This document shows positions 1 to 10,803 of a stretch of DNA of 64,000 bases, piece by piece. The translations under genes were made by a program, and so were the position numbers. This stretch comes from Mycobacterium stomatepiae (GTDB lineage: Bacteria; Actinomycetota; Actinomycetes; Mycobacteriales; Mycobacteriaceae): the NCBI RefSeq assembly GCF_010731715.1, contig NZ_AP022587.1:4650001-4714000 (forward strand), written 5' to 3'. The notes under the pieces were generated by a model, which was not told the origin of the DNA, made no database searches, and saw only the letters and a list, made by a program, of their open reading frames with translations. The first letter of the stretch is position 1. Every line of letters begins with the position of its first letter.

Positions 1-1284
1 GCGGTACCGGCGGAAGCGGTCGCCGACTACGAGCGGGTGCTCGAGGATGTGGACCTGGCCTCGATCGCGGAGCGCGAGCGGCTGCTGCGGCACGACGTCA
101 AGGCGCGGATCGAGGAATTCAACGCCCTGGCCGGTCACGAGCACGTGCACAAGGGGATGACCAGTCGCGATCTGACCGAGAACGTCGAGCAGCTCCAGAT
201 CCGGCGATCGCTGGAGCTGGTTTTCTCCCATGGGGTGGCGGTCGTCGCGCGGCTGGCCGAGCGGGCCGTCACGTATCGCGATCTGGTGATGGCCGGACGC
301 AGCCACAATGTTGCCGCACAGGCCACCACGCTGGGCAAGCGGTTCGCGTCCGCGGCTCAGGAGACGCTGATCGCGCTGACCAGGTTGCGCGAATTGATCG
401 ATCGCTATCCGCTGCGCGGCATCAAAGGCCCGATGGGCACCTCGCAGGACATGCTCGACCTGCTGGACGGTGACGCGGTCAAACTGGCCGAGCTCGAACG
501 GCGTGTCGCTGAATTCCTGGGTTTTGCAACAGTTTTGACCAGTGTTGGGCAAGTCTATCCGCGCTCGCTGGACCACGACGTGCTGTCCGCGCTGGTGCAG
601 TTGGGTGCCGGGCCCTCGTCGATGGCGCACACCATCCGGCTGATGGCGGGCCACGAATTGGTGACGGAGGGATTCGCGGAGGGGCAGGTCGGTTCCTCGG
701 CGATGCCGCACAAGATGAACACCCGCAGCTGCGAACGGGTCAACGGGCTGCAGGTGGTGCTGCGCGGTTACGGCTCGATGGCCGCCGAGCTGGCCGGCGC
801 GCAGTGGAACGAGGGCGACGTGTTCTGTTCGGTGGTACGTCGAGTCGCCTTGCCGGACAGCTTCTTTGCCATCGACGGCCAGATCGAGACGTTTTTGACA
901 GTGCTCGACGAGTTCGGCGCCTACCCGGCGGTGATCGAGCGGGAGCTCGATCGCTACCTGCCGTTCCTGGCCACCACCAAGGTGTTGATCGCGGCCGTGC
1001 GGGCCGGCATGGGGCGAGAGGCCGCGCACCACGTGATCCGGGAACATGCGGTGGCAACGGCATTGGCGATGCGGGAACGGGGCGCCGAGCCCGATCTGCT
1101 GGACCGGTTGGCCGCCGACGAGCGACTGCCGCTGGACCGTGCGGCGTTGGACGCCGCGCTGGCCGACAGACAGGCGTTTACCGGTGCCGCTGCCGATCAG
1201 GTCGATGAAGTTGCCGCGCAGGTCGATTCGTTGGTGGGCCGCTACCCGGACGCGGCCAAGTACGCTCCGGGCGCGATCCTGTGA
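1..1284 (+). CDS. purB: Adenylosuccinate lyase PurB, 5'-truncated by the window edge
   Basis: PurB cleaves SAICAR to AICAR and adenylosuccinate to AMP plus fumarate, so it acts twice in purine synthesis in the cytosol. The reading frame is open from base 1, so the N-terminus lies outside; 427 residues are visible. The fumarase/aspartase superfamily signature [12 protein letters not shown] is seen at about 700-735, with the upstream [10 protein letters not shown] segment typical of the family. The stop overlaps the next start in GTGA, so the P450 gene is translationally coupled. The family is about 470 residues, so only some 45 residues are missing. Confidence 0.97.
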   Translation, partial: AVPAEAVADYERVLEDVDLASIAERERLLRHDVKARIEEFNALAGHEHVHKGMTSRDLTENVEQLQIRRSLELVFSHGVAVVARLAERAVTYRDLVMAGRSHNVAAQATTLGKRFASAAQETLIALTRLRELIDRYPLRGIKGPMGTSQDMLDLLDGDAVKLAELERRVAEFLGFATVLTSVGQVYPRSLDHDVLSALVQLGAGPSSMAHTIRLMAGHELVTEGFAEGQVGSSAMPHKMNTRSCERVNGLQVVLRGYGSMAAELAGAQWNEGDVFCSVVRRVALPDSFFAIDGQIETFLTVLDEFGAYPAVIERELDRYLPFLATTKVLIAAVRAGMGREAAHHVIREHAVATALAMRERGAEPDLLDRLAADERLPLDRAALDAALADRQAFTGAAADQVDEVAAQVDSLVGRYPDAAKYAPGAIL

Positions 1285-2537
1285 CCCTCGCCGGCGCCCT
1301 GTCTGGGATCGACTTCACCGACCTGGATAATTTGGCCAACGGTTTTCCGCACGAGTTGTTCGCCGTGCACCGTCGCGAGGCGCCGGTCTATTGGCATGAG
1401 CCGACCGACAATACCCCGGACGGCGAGGGCTTCTGGTCGGTTGCGACCTACGCGGAAAGCCTTGCCGTGCTGAAGGACCCGGTGACATACTCGTCGGTGA
1501 CCGGTGGTGCGCGACCGTTCGGCGGGACGCTTTTGCAGGACTTGTCCATCGCGGGTCAGGTGCTCAACATGATGGACGACCCGCGGCACTCGCAGATCCG
1601 GCGACTGGTCAGCTCCGGCCTGACGCCGCGGATGATCTCCTGCGTCGAAGACGACCTGCGGACCCGGGCCCGACGGCTGCTCGATGATGTGGTGCCCGGC
1701 GAACCGTTCGACTTCCTCGTCGACATCGCTGCCGAACTACCGATGCAGATGATCTGCATTCTGCTGGGAGTGCCTGAATCCGAACGGCATTGGCTGTTCG
1801 AGGCCATCGAGCCGCAATTCGACTTCGGTGGCTCGCGCAAGGCCGCGTTATCTCAGCTCGCCGCGTCGGAAAGAGACGCCGCGGCGGGGTCGCGGATGTA
1901 CAGCTACGGCCAAGAGCTGATCGCGTCGAAACGTGCCAACCCGACCGACGACATGTTGTCGGTCGTCGCCAATGCGACGATCGACGAGGTGGACGGACCG
2001 GTGCCGTCGGATCTCGAGGTGTATCTGTTCTTCAGCCTGCTGTTCAGCGCCGGCGCGGAGACGACTCGCAACGCGGTTGCCGGCGGGTTGCTGTCGCTGG
2101 CCGAGAATCCGGACCAGTTACGTTCACTGCGTGCCGATTTCGATCTGCCGCCGACGGCGGTCGAGGAAATGGTGCGGTGGACGTCGCCGTCGCCGTCCAA
2201 GCGGCGCACTGCCACCCGCGACGCCGTGCTCGGCGGGCAGTCGATCGAAGCCGGACAGAAGGTGCAGATTTGGGAAGGCTCGGCCAACCGCGACGCCGGC
2301 GTCTTCGACCGCGCCGACGAATTCGACATCGAGCGAAAGCCCAATCCGCACTTGGGCTTCGGCCAGGGCGTGCACTACTGCCTGGGGGCCAATCTGGCCC
2401 GCCTGGAGCTGCGCGTGCTGTACGAGGAGCTGCTGACGCGCTTCGGCGCCGTACGGGTGGTGCGGCCCGTCGAATGGACACGAAGCAACCGGCACACCGG
2501 CATCCGGCATTTGGTCGTCGAGCTGCTCGAGGCGTAG
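1281..2537 (+). CDS. cyp126: Cytochrome P450, CYP126-like
   Basis: A 418-residue soluble bacterial P450. The I-helix oxygen-activation motif AGAETTRN, the K-helix ExxR (EMVR) and the heme-ligand loop [10 protein letters not shown] with the cysteine thiolate are all present in the expected order. Position directly after purB, with a 4-base GTGA overlap, matches cyp126 (Rv0778) of M. tuberculosis. The natural substrate of that family is not established, so a substrate is not assigned. The redox partner is not encoded nearby. The stop is convergent and abutting with the next gene. Confidence 0.93.
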   Translation: MTLAGALSGIDFTDLDNLANGFPHELFAVHRREAPVYWHEPTDNTPDGEGFWSVATYAESLAVLKDPVTYSSVTGGARPFGGTLLQDLSIAGQVLNMMDDPRHSQIRRLVSSGLTPRMISCVEDDLRTRARRLLDDVVPGEPFDFLVDIAAELPMQMICILLGVPESERHWLFEAIEPQFDFGGSRKAALSQLAASERDAAAGSRMYSYGQELIASKRANPTDDMLSVVANATIDEVDGPVPSDLEVYLFFSLLFSAGAETTRNAVAGGLLSLAENPDQLRSLRADFDLPPTAVEEMVRWTSPSPSKRRTATRDAVLGGQSIEAGQKVQIWEGSANRDAGVFDRADEFDIERKPNPHLGFGQGVHYCLGANLARLELRVLYEELLTRFGAVRVVRPVEWTRSNRHTGIRHLVVELLEA

Positions 2538-3158
2538 CTAGCGCGCGCGAATCGTGATCCCCGCCGAGCGCAGTTCCAGCGCCGCCAGCGCACGGATCGT
2601 GAACGGATCTTCGTGACGCCACCCACCGACCGGATCGGTGCTGACGGCGGCCAGCTTCGCCGGCGAACGGTTCGTCAGGGCCCGCAGCGCCAGCAGCTGT
2701 TCGCCGGCCGGGGTGGCGGCCAGCGCGGTCACGGTCAATTTGCGCCGGAAGAACCGCAGGCGCAGGTAAAGCCACGGCATCGTGGCGATGAGGATCGGCG
2801 GAGCGATCACGGCGAGCGCCAGCAGCACCGCGAGCCAGCCGGCCGTGGTGTCCAGCTCGTGCAGGGCGCCCGCGATCTCGACGGCGGCGTCGCCGGCCGA
2901 CGTGAGCGGCTTGCTGACCGTATCGCCGACCACCGGGATATGTTGAGCGCCATGGCCCGCGGACGCCAGGCTGCCGGCGATGCTGTGGGTGCCGTCCTCG
3001 ACTTGTCGGCCGGCGTCGGCGATCGTCGAGATGGCTTCGTAGACAGCGGTGCCGACGAACAACCAGATCGCTGTCCACACGACGATGACGGCATCGCTGA
3101 ACAGCTGGGCCAGCAATCGGCCGGGCGTGGTGGCGTAGGGCAGAAAGCGCGATCGCAT
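2538..3158 (-). CDS. Conserved membrane protein (Rv0779c-like)
   Basis: A 206-residue protein with two hydrophobic segments, near residues 15-40 (LLAQLFSDAVIVVWTAIWLFVG) and 105-130 (WLAVLLALAVIAPPILIATM), separated by a Gly/Ala-rich extracellular-type stretch. The C-terminal basic part follows FRRK. I start at the ATG at 3156-3158; the frame stays open far upstream into purC on the other strand, but that part is antisense coding and is not credible. It is divergent from purC by 57 bases. No enzymatic motif is visible; function unknown. Length and position match Rv0779c. Confidence 0.85.
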   Translation of the reverse strand: MRSRFLPYATTPGRLLAQLFSDAVIVVWTAIWLFVGTAVYEAISTIADAGRQVEDGTHSIAGSLASAGHGAQHIPVVGDTVSKPLTSAGDAAVEIAGALHELDTTAGWLAVLLALAVIAPPILIATMPWLYLRLRFFRRKLTVTALAATPAGEQLLALRALTNRSPAKLAAVSTDPVGGWRHEDPFTIRALAALELRSAGITIRAR

Positions 3159-3203
3159 AACCTCGATCACAGCACAGCCCCAGGCCCGGGGTGGGCTTCC
3201 CGA

Positions 3204-3209
3204 TAGGCT
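3204..3209 (+). promoter_or_regulatory. -10 element of a leaderless purC promoter
   Basis: TAGGCT fits the mycobacterial TANNNT -10 consensus and ends exactly six bases before the purC ATG at 3216. That spacing places the transcription start on the start codon, so purC is probably a leaderless mRNA. No Shine-Dalgarno sequence is seen in front of this ATG, which agrees. Confidence 0.6.
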
Positions 3210-3215
3210 GGCCCG

Positions 3216-4109
3216 ATGCGCCCTGCACTGTCGGACTACCAGCATCTGGCCAGCGGTAAGGTCCGCGAGCTGTACCGCGTCGACGACGACCATCTGTTGC
3301 TGGTCGCCAGCGACCGGATCTCGGCTTACGACTTCGTCCTGGACAGCACGATCCCGGACAAGGGCCGCATCCTCACCGCGATGAGCGTGTTCTTCTTCGG
3401 CCTTGTCGAGGCTCCCAACCACCTGGCCGGACCGCCCGACGACCCGCGCATCCCCGACGAGGTGCTGGGGCGCGCGCTGGTCGTGCGACGGCTGGAGATG
3501 ATGCCGGTGGAGTGTGTGGCCCGCGGCTACCTGACCGGCTCGGGACTGCTCGACTATCAGGCGACCGGCAAGGTTTGCGGCATCACGCTGCCGCCGGGCC
3601 TGGTCGAGGCCAGCAAGTTCGCCCAGCCTCTGTTCACCCCGGCGTCCAAAGCCGCCTTGGGCGATCACGACGAGAACATCTCCTTCAACCGGGTGATCGA
3701 GATGGTGGGGGCGGTACGCGCCAACCAGCTGCGCGACCGCACGCTGCAGATCTACGTGCAGGCCGCCGATCACGCCTTGACGAAGGGAATCATCATCGCC
3801 GACACCAAGTTCGAATTCGGCACCGACGCCGACGGCAACCTGCTGCTGGCGGACGAGATCTTCACCCCGGACTCCTCGCGGTACTGGCCCGCCGAGGACT
3901 ACCGCGTCGGGGTGGTGCAGACCAGTTTCGACAAGCAGTTCGTCCGCAATTGGCTCACCAGCCCCGAATCCGGCTGGGACCGCCAGGGCTCCCAACCCCC
4001 GCCACCGCTACCGGACGACATCATCGACGCCACCCGTGCCCGCTATATCAATGCCTACGAAAGGATTTCCGGTTTGAGTTTCGGTGACTGGATCGGCCCG
4101 GCCGCATGA
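3216..4109 (+). CDS. purC: SAICAR synthetase PurC
   Basis: Phosphoribosylaminoimidazole-succinocarboxamide synthase joins CAIR and aspartate with ATP, the step before PurB. The 297 residues equal the usual mycobacterial length. Family motifs are present: GKVRELY near residue 12, SDRISAYDF near 33, [11 protein letters not shown] near 100, and IADTKFEFG with [12 protein letters not shown] near 195-225. The start is set by the leaderless promoter. The stop overlaps the next start as ATGA, coupling it to ptrB. Confidence 0.97.
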   Translation: MRPALSDYQHLASGKVRELYRVDDDHLLLVASDRISAYDFVLDSTIPDKGRILTAMSVFFFGLVEAPNHLAGPPDDPRIPDEVLGRALVVRRLEMMPVECVARGYLTGSGLLDYQATGKVCGITLPPGLVEASKFAQPLFTPASKAALGDHDENISFNRVIEMVGAVRANQLRDRTLQIYVQAADHALTKGIIIADTKFEFGTDADGNLLLADEIFTPDSSRYWPAEDYRVGVVQTSFDKQFVRNWLTSPESGWDRQGSQPPPPLPDDIIDATRARYINAYERISGLSFGDWIGPAA

Positions 4110-6256
4110 CGGAGCCAATTACGCCACCCGTCGCGAAGCGGGTGGAGACCACCCGCGAGCACCATGGCGACGTGTTCGTCGATCCGTACGAGTGGCTGCG
4201 CGAAAAGTCGAATCCCGAAGTCATCGACTACCTGGAGGCCGAGAACTCCTACGTCGACCAGGCTCTTGCCCACCTGGAACCGTTGCGGCAAAAGATTTTC
4301 GATGAGATCAAGGCGCGTACCAAGGAAACCGACTTGTCGGTGCCGACCAGGCAGGGTGACTGGTGGTACTACTCGCGCACCTTCGAGGGAAAGCAGTATC
4401 GCGTCCAATGCCGTTGCCCGGTAGCCGATCCCGACGACTGGGCTCCGCCGGTTCTGGACGAGAACACCGACATACCGGGCGAACAGGTTCTGCTCGATTC
4501 GAACGAAGAGGCCGAGGGTCACGACTTCTTTGCCCTCGGCGCCGCCCTGGTCAGCCTGGATGCCAATCTGCTCGCGTACTCCGTCGACGTCATCGGTGAC
4601 GAGCGGTACACGCTGCGGTTCAAGGACTTACGCACCGGCGAGAAATATCCCGACGAAATCGCCGATATCTCCAGCGGCGTGACATGGGCGGCCGACAACC
4701 GGACGGTGTACTACCTGACCCTGGACGACGCCCACCGCCCCGACAAGGTGTGGCGGTATCGGCTGGGCTCGGGGGAGCCGTCGGAGTTGGTGTATCACGA
4801 AGCTGACGAACGGTTCTGGGTCGGAGCGGGCCTGAGCCGAAGTGAGGCGTACGTCTTCATCGCGTCGGGATCGTCGGTGACCTCCGAGGTCCGCTACGCC
4901 GACGCCACCGACCCGCGGGCCGAGTTCACTGTGGTGCTGCCAAGGCGCGACGGTGTCGAATACTCGGTGGAGCATGCGGTGGTCGGGGGAGAAGATCGCT
5001 TCCTAATCCTGCACAACGACGGCGCGGTGAACTTCACGCTCACCGAGGCCCCGGTAAGCGATCCCACCCAACAGCGCACCCTGATCGAGCACCGCGACGA
5101 CGTACGCCTCGAAGCCGCTGACGCGTTTGGTGATCATCTGGTGATCAGCTACCGGCGTGCGGCGCTGCCGCGAATCCAGTTGTGGCCCATCGGTTCCGAC
5201 GGTGAGTACGGTGACCCCGAGGAGATCGCGTTCGATTCCGAGCTGATGTCGTCGGGCCTGGGCGCCAATCCGAACTGGGTTTCCCCCAAACTGCGGGTCA
5301 GGGCGGGATCGCTGGTGACGCCGTTGCGGGTCTACGACATCGACCTGGGTACCGGCGAGCGCACCCTGTTGCGTGAGCAGCCCGTGCTCGGCGACTACCA
5401 CCCCGGCGACTACGTCGAGCGTCGCGACTGGGCGCTCGCCGCCGACGGGACCCGCATTCCGGTGTCGATCGTGCATCGTGTCGGCCTCGAATTCCCGGCG
5501 CCCACTCTCATCTACGGCTACGGCGCCTACGAAATATGCACGGATCCAACCTTTTCCATCTCGCGGTTGTCGCTACTGGACCGGGGCATGGTGTTCGTCA
5601 TTGCCCACGTCCGCGGCGGGGGAGAAATGGGCCGGCTATGGTATGAGCACGGAAAGCTGCTGGAGAAGAAGAACACCTTTACCGACTTTGTCGCGGCGGC
5701 ACAGCATTTGGTGGACGCGGGAGTGACGCGCCCGCACGAACTGGTGGCGTTGGGGGGCAGTGCCGGTGGGCTGTTGATGGGCGCGGTGGCCAACCTGGCG
5801 CCCGAGCTGTTCGCCGGGATCCTCGCTCAGGTCCCGTTCGTCGACCCGCTGACCACGATCCTGGATCCGTCGCTCCCGCTGACCGTCACCGAGTGGGACG
5901 AGTGGGGAAATCCGTTGAGCGACAGCGAAGTCTATGCATACATGAAGTCATACTCGCCCTACGAGAATGTCGAGACGAAGAAGTATCCCGCCATTCTGGC
6001 GATGACGTCGTTGAACGACACCAGGGTCTACTACGTGGAGCCGGCTAAGTGGGTGGCGGCGTTGCGACACGCTAACGGCGACGGCAACCCGGTGCTGCTC
6101 AAGACGCAGATGGCGGCGGGCCATGGCGGCGTCAGCGGCCGCTACCGGGGGTGGGAAGAGACCGCGTTCCAATACGCGTGGCTGCTAGCCGCTGCCGACG
6201 GCGACCGCTACGGCCGCGGCGAGGAAAACGATCTCGGTGGCGGTCCGCAGGGGTAG
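4106..6256 (+). CDS. ptrB: Oligopeptidase B (prolyl oligopeptidase family)
   Basis: A 716-residue serine peptidase of family S9A that cleaves short peptides after basic residues, usually cytosolic. The N-terminal seven-bladed propeller is followed by the alpha/beta-hydrolase domain. The nucleophile motif GGSAGG lies near residue 553, the catalytic Asp is in SLNDTRV near 637, and the His is in AAGHGG near 672. In M. tuberculosis this locus is split into ptrBa and ptrBb; here it is one uninterrupted frame. The start overlaps the purC stop (ATGA). Confidence 0.95.
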   Translation: MTEPITPPVAKRVETTREHHGDVFVDPYEWLREKSNPEVIDYLEAENSYVDQALAHLEPLRQKIFDEIKARTKETDLSVPTRQGDWWYYSRTFEGKQYRVQCRCPVADPDDWAPPVLDENTDIPGEQVLLDSNEEAEGHDFFALGAALVSLDANLLAYSVDVIGDERYTLRFKDLRTGEKYPDEIADISSGVTWAADNRTVYYLTLDDAHRPDKVWRYRLGSGEPSELVYHEADERFWVGAGLSRSEAYVFIASGSSVTSEVRYADATDPRAEFTVVLPRRDGVEYSVEHAVVGGEDRFLILHNDGAVNFTLTEAPVSDPTQQRTLIEHRDDVRLEAADAFGDHLVISYRRAALPRIQLWPIGSDGEYGDPEEIAFDSELMSSGLGANPNWVSPKLRVRAGSLVTPLRVYDIDLGTGERTLLREQPVLGDYHPGDYVERRDWALAADGTRIPVSIVHRVGLEFPAPTLIYGYGAYEICTDPTFSISRLSLLDRGMVFVIAHVRGGGEMGRLWYEHGKLLEKKNTFTDFVAAAQHLVDAGVTRPHELVALGGSAGGLLMGAVANLAPELFAGILAQVPFVDPLTTILDPSLPLTVTEWDEWGNPLSDSEVYAYMKSYSPYENVETKKYPAILAMTSLNDTRVYYVEPAKWVAALRHANGDGNPVLLKTQMAAGHGGVSGRYRGWEETAFQYAWLLAAADGDRYGRGEENDLGGGPQG

Positions 6257-6359
6257 CCGGGTCGTCATCGACTGAGGCGGAGTGGGCATCCGGGACACAC
6301 GGCCGCGCGGGCAGACCGTGCCGCCAATCGCGACGATGCTGTTCGAGGGGTAAGCGGGG

Positions 6360-8000
6360 TCAGTCGGCCGGCGTTGCCGCGGGCTCGGGTTCTTCCTCGG
6401 GCTCCGGTCGCTTCGTCGGCAGGAACGCGGCCGGGACGATCGTCACCACCAGCATGGCGATGGCCACCACGAACACGGCCGTGTACGCGTGGGAGAGGGC
6501 GAGCGACACGTTCTTCGCGAACTCGGGGCCCAGGGTGTTCCACGCGGATGCCGAGGCCTCCACCGGCATGTTGTGTCCGCTGGCTTGCTGCTGCGCTGAG
6601 ACCATCTTGTTCGCGGTGATCAGGGCGTCGCTGTGGTTGAACAGCTGAGTCAGGATCACGCCCAGGAACGCGGCCCCAATCGACCCACTCACCTGCTGGT
6701 TGACGGTCACCAGCGTGGTCCCGCGGGCGACCTGGTGTGGGGCCAGGGACTGCAGCACCGCCGCCGACAGCGGCGTTGTCGTACAGCCGATACCCAGGCC
6801 CATCACCGCGAGCCCGATCAGCAGCGTCGGGGTGTAGGGGGTTTGCGTGGCGACGCCGTAGGTGAAGATGCCCAGGCCGATTGCCATCACCGGTAGGCCG
6901 ATCAACACGACCATGCCCGGTCCATGTTTGTCCATGAAGGCCCCGGCGAGCGGCATCGTCAACAGGGCGCCGAGGCCGACCGGCACCAAATGCATTCCGG
7001 ATTGCATAGGCGTTTGGTGCATCGCGAGCTGGAAGTAACTCGGGACCAGCAGCCCGATCCCGATGAACGGAGCCCCGAATACCAGCAAAGCCAGATTCGC
7101 GTGCGTCACCACGCGGTTCTGGAAAAGCCTCAGATCGATGAGCGGGTGGTCGGTCCGAAAGGAGTGGAAGACGAATGCCGCGATCAACACCAGACCGGCG
7201 AGCGTCGGTGCCCACACGCGGTAGTCGGTTACCGTGCCGGCCGCCGGGATGAACGACACCCCGGAGAGGAAAAGCGTGACGCCGGGCGGCAGCAGCACCA
7301 CGCTGACGACGTCGAGTGCTTCCGACGGGGCGGGACGATCTTTGGGAAACGTGATCGCCGCCAGAATGATTGCCGCCAGGCCGATCGGCAGGTTGATCAG
7401 GAAGATCCACTGCCAGCCATAAGCGCCGACCAGCCAGCCGCCCAGGATCGGCCCGCCGATCGGGCCGAGCAGGATCGGAATTCCGCCGATCGCCATCAAG
7501 CGGCCCACCCGATGCGGGCCTGCTTCGTGTGTCAGGATCACGAAGCTCAGCGGCATCAGCATGCCGCCGCCGACACCTTGGATTACTCGAAATATGATGA
7601 GCACCAATATATTTGGCGATATCGCGCACAGCAGCGAGCCCAGCATGAACACCAAGACCGAACCGATGAACAGTCGTTTGGTGCCGAACCTGTCGGCGGC
7701 CCACCCGGTGACGGGGATAACGGTGGCAAACGCCAGCATGTAACCGGCGACCGTCCAGGAAACGACGGCCTGGCTGGTGTTGAGCTCCTTGACGAAGGTG
7801 CCCTGTGCGACCGCGACGACGGTGGTGTCCAGGATCGCCATCACGGCGGCCAGCCCGCACACGAAGACGACGCGGAACAGTTTGGCGTCGAGTTTGTCGG
7901 GGTAGTCACGAGCGCCCGCAGCTGCGTGTCCGCTGGAAGCCATGGGCACCGCGAGGTTGGGAGCTGCAGAGCGCGCTCGTTCCACGGCGTCGCTGAGCAT
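6360..8000 (-). CDS. MFS drug transporter, DHA2 (EmrB/QacA) family, copy 1
   Basis: A 546-residue inner-membrane proton antiporter with about 14 predicted helices. Family motifs visible are the TM1 motif LDTTVVAVAQ, motif A (GWAADRFGTKR) after TM2, and motif C-like GPIGGPILGGW in TM5. I chose the ATG at 7998-8000 (product begins MLSDAVERARS) because the second copy starts with nearly the same residues. Position matches emrB (Rv0783c). The gene downstream on the same strand is intact ptrB, convergent. Substrate unknown. Confidence 0.9.
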   Translation of the reverse strand: MLSDAVERARSAAPNLAVPMASSGHAAAGARDYPDKLDAKLFRVVFVCGLAAVMAILDTTVVAVAQGTFVKELNTSQAVVSWTVAGYMLAFATVIPVTGWAADRFGTKRLFIGSVLVFMLGSLLCAISPNILVLIIFRVIQGVGGGMLMPLSFVILTHEAGPHRVGRLMAIGGIPILLGPIGGPILGGWLVGAYGWQWIFLINLPIGLAAIILAAITFPKDRPAPSEALDVVSVVLLPPGVTLFLSGVSFIPAAGTVTDYRVWAPTLAGLVLIAAFVFHSFRTDHPLIDLRLFQNRVVTHANLALLVFGAPFIGIGLLVPSYFQLAMHQTPMQSGMHLVPVGLGALLTMPLAGAFMDKHGPGMVVLIGLPVMAIGLGIFTYGVATQTPYTPTLLIGLAVMGLGIGCTTTPLSAAVLQSLAPHQVARGTTLVTVNQQVSGSIGAAFLGVILTQLFNHSDALITANKMVSAQQQASGHNMPVEASASAWNTLGPEFAKNVSLALSHAYTAVFVVAIAMLVVTIVPAAFLPTKRPEPEEEPEPAATPAD

Positions 8001-8224
8001 CTCCCGAGCATATCGAGACGATCCCGCGATTTTGTCGCTTTTGCCCGTATTCCCGATCCGCAAGCGGGGCTGTCGGGCTGCTATATGCGCTTGCCATCCA
8101 CCTGGGTGTGATCTTCTAGACGTCCTGCAGGCGTGAATGCAACGCGCGGCGAATCAATGCCCGGAGCAATTTTCGCCAAACGGTGCTTCGGATAGCAAAG
8201 TCCAGTTCAGCGTGGCAATCGTGA

Positions 8225-9823
8225 CTATTCGACGGCGGTTTGAATGGCCGGCTTTTTTGGCAGAAATGACGCCGGGATGATGGTAAATGCCACCAATACC
8301 ACGGCGACCACGAATACGGATGTATGGGCGTGTGAAAGGTCGCGCAGCAAGTTAGCAGAAAAGTTTGGGGCCAGTGACTGGTGTGGTATTTGGGACGGAT
8401 CGACCGGCACACCGCTGACCGCGGCCTGCTGCTGTAGCGCCGCGAGCTTGTTCGCGGCGGTGATGTCGTCGCTGCGGTTGAATTGGTTGGTCAGGATCAT
8501 CGCCATCAGGGCGGTTCCCACCGAACCCCCCACCTGATGACTGACGCTCATCAGCGTCGTGCCGCGGGCAATCTGGTGCGGCGCCAATGCCACCGAGAGC
8601 GGCATCATCGCGCACCCCATCCCCAGGCCCATGATCGTTAGCGCAGTCAGCAGCGTGGGTGCATATGCGGCGTGCCTGGCCACCCCGAAAGCGAACGTCC
8701 CCAAACCGGCGATGATCATCGCGATACCGGCCAGCACGTATTTGCCCGGTCCATGCCGATCGACGAGCGGACCGGCCAATCGCATGGTCAGCATGGCGCC
8801 GAGTCCCTGCGGGATCAGATGCACCCCGGCCTGCATCGGCGTCTGGTGCAGCACCTGCTGGAAATAGCTCGGAAGCAGCAGGCCGGCCCCGAAGAAGGCG
8901 CCGGCGAACAGCAGCATCGTCACATTGGCCCGGGTGAGCACCGGGTTCTGGAACAGGTGCAGATCGATCAGCGGGTGATCCGTGCGACGCAGCGCGTGCG
9001 CGACGAACGCCGCGGTCAACACCAGGCCGATGGCCGCCGGTATCAGGACCCGGCGATCGGCTACCGTCCCGCAGCGCGGGATCGACGACACCGCGAACAG
9101 GAACGTCGCCAATCCGGGTGAGAGCAGCAGTCCGCCGACCATGTCGAATGTTTCCGATCGGGCGGGGTGATCGCGGGGGAACACCACCCATGCCAGGACG
9201 AAGATGGCCGCCCCGATCGGCAGGTTGATCAGGAAGATCCACTTCCAGCTGGAGGTGTCGATCAGCCAGCCGCCCAGGATCGGGCCGGCGATCGGGGCGA
9301 GCAACATGGGAATGCTCAAGATCGACATCAACCGGCCGAGGCGCCCGGGGCCCGCTTCGCGCGTCATGATCATGAATCCCAGCGGCATCAGCATGCCGCC
9401 GCTGACGCCCTGCACTACGCGAAATATGATGAGCTGCAAGATCGTTGACGCCAGCGCGCATAGCAGCGAGCCCAACACGAATGCCACCACCGAGCCCATG
9501 AAGAGCCGTTTGGTGCCGAACCGGTCGGCCGCCCAGCCGGTCAGTGGGATGACGGTCGCCAACCCGAGCGTGTAGCCGGTCATCGTCCATGCGACGACGG
9601 CCTGATTCGACTCGAAGTCGGCGATGAAGGTGCGTTGCGCGACGGTGACATCCAGGATCGCCATGATCGTGGCCAGCAGACATACGCCGGAGATCCGCAA
9701 CAGCGGGGCGTCGAGTTTGTCCGGATAAACACGCTCCTCGGCACCCAGCAGCCCCGTGGGGGCGAGGGGCAGCGCGGCGTCGCCCGCTGCAGAACGGGCC
9801 TTGTCCATGGCGTTGCTTAGCAT
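8225..9823 (-). CDS. MFS drug transporter, DHA2 family, copy 2 (tandem paralogue, possibly impaired)
   Basis: A 532-residue paralogue of the neighbouring pump, starting MLSNAMDKARS, with motif A (GWAADRFGTKR) and GPIAGPILGGW intact. It clearly arose by tandem duplication. Compared with copy 1 it lacks three residues in the TM1 motif (LDVTVAQ instead of LDTTVVAVAQ) and about four residues in a late helix (PLSVALAPHQ instead of PLSAAVLQSLAPHQ). Both are in-frame deletions inside conserved helices, so transport may be altered or lost. It is separated from copy 1 by 224 bases. M. tuberculosis has a single copy here. Confidence 0.88.
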   Translation of the reverse strand: MLSNAMDKARSAAGDAALPLAPTGLLGAEERVYPDKLDAPLLRISGVCLLATIMAILDVTVAQRTFIADFESNQAVVAWTMTGYTLGLATVIPLTGWAADRFGTKRLFMGSVVAFVLGSLLCALASTILQLIIFRVVQGVSGGMLMPLGFMIMTREAGPGRLGRLMSILSIPMLLAPIAGPILGGWLIDTSSWKWIFLINLPIGAAIFVLAWVVFPRDHPARSETFDMVGGLLLSPGLATFLFAVSSIPRCGTVADRRVLIPAAIGLVLTAAFVAHALRRTDHPLIDLHLFQNPVLTRANVTMLLFAGAFFGAGLLLPSYFQQVLHQTPMQAGVHLIPQGLGAMLTMRLAGPLVDRHGPGKYVLAGIAMIIAGLGTFAFGVARHAAYAPTLLTALTIMGLGMGCAMMPLSVALAPHQIARGTTLMSVSHQVGGSVGTALMAMILTNQFNRSDDITAANKLAALQQQAAVSGVPVDPSQIPHQSLAPNFSANLLRDLSHAHTSVFVVAVVLVAFTIIPASFLPKKPAIQTAVE

Positions 9824-10013
9824 ATCGAATCGTTTTCCGATCCGGTCGCTGGTTCGCGTTTGCTCGATGGTGCGCCGGTATGGCCGTCGCCCCGCGGCGG
9901 GCCGGGTGCGCCTGAAGGCGATCGGAGTGAACGGCCCAGCGCCGTTGCGTGAAAGCCGTATCGGACCACAAAGTGACACCTGGCGTACGCGTCGATATAC
10001 GCCTACAGTCTGC

Positions 10014-10763
10014 GTGTCCTTCACCATCCCGACATCTGCGCTCGTCAAACTGCGGGCTGTGGGTGGAAAACTGATCGTCTCGGTCTCAGGGATAGGCGAG
10101 CGCACCCTGGACGACGTCGAGGCGTTCTGCGCACAAATGGATTCCCGCAAGGTGCCGGTTTCGTTGCTGGTGGCGCCGCGCCTGTCCGGCGACTACCGCC
10201 TCGACCACGACCCGCGCACCGTCGAGTGGCTGAGCGCCCGGCGCGCTGGCGGTGATGCCATCGTGCTGCACGGCTATGACGAGGCGGCCACCAAGAAGCG
10301 GCGTGCCGAGTTCGCCATCCTGCGGGCACACGAGGCCAACCTGCGGCTGATGGCCGCCGACCGGGTGCTCGAGCACCTCGGACTACGTACCCGGCTCTTT
10401 GCCGCGCCAGGCTGGACCGTCTCGCCTGGGGTAGTTAAATCCCTGCCGAACAACGGATTTCGGCTGCTGGCTGATTTACATGGGATCACCGATCTGGTCC
10501 GCCACACCACCGTGCGCACCCGCGTCCTCGGCATCGGCGAGGGTTTCCTCACCGAACCGTGGTGGTGCCGCATGGTGGTGCTGTCCTCCGAGCGCGTCGC
10601 GCGTCGCGGCGGCATCGTGCGGGTGGCCGTCGCGGCCCGTCAGTTGCGCAAACCGGGACCGCTGCAGGCGACGCTGGACGCCGCCGATCTCGCTTCGATG
10701 CATGGGTGCGAGCCGACGGTGTATCGCTGGCGACCCGACAAGGCGATTTCCGACGCGGCCTGA
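10014..10763 (+). CDS. DUF2334-like polysaccharide-deacetylase-fold protein (Rv0784-like)
   Basis: A protein of about 249 residues with features of the DUF2334 branch of the polysaccharide deacetylase fold: LLVAPRLSGDY near the start, DAIVLHGYDEA with a metal-type His, and FAAPGWTVSPG in the middle. It may act on carbohydrate substrates, but the catalytic residues of classical NodB enzymes are not all obvious. The start is uncertain: GTG at 10014 is used, GTG at 10059 is an alternative, and the open frame continues upstream to 9756. It is divergent from MFS copy 2 and lies just upstream of the FAD dehydrogenase. Confidence 0.75.
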   Translation: MSFTIPTSALVKLRAVGGKLIVSVSGIGERTLDDVEAFCAQMDSRKVPVSLLVAPRLSGDYRLDHDPRTVEWLSARRAGGDAIVLHGYDEAATKKRRAEFAILRAHEANLRLMAADRVLEHLGLRTRLFAAPGWTVSPGVVKSLPNNGFRLLADLHGITDLVRHTTVRTRVLGIGEGFLTEPWWCRMVVLSSERVARRGGIVRVAVAARQLRKPGPLQATLDAADLASMHGCEPTVYRWRPDKAISDAA

Positions 10764-10803
10764 CGAAGCCGTCTGATTGGACCGGGCACTACCCTGGTCC
10801 GAC

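Noticed and set aside
2538..3995. Long 485-residue frame extending the Rv0779c-like protein upstream
   Set aside because: The upstream part is antisense to purC and has low-complexity His/Gln/Asp composition. The ATG at 3158 gives the expected 206 residues.
6265..7860. Long antisense frame over MFS copy 1 (and a similar one at 8352-9971)
   Set aside because: It is a shadow of the real transporter frame: Arg/Asp-rich text with no domain, caused by high GC.
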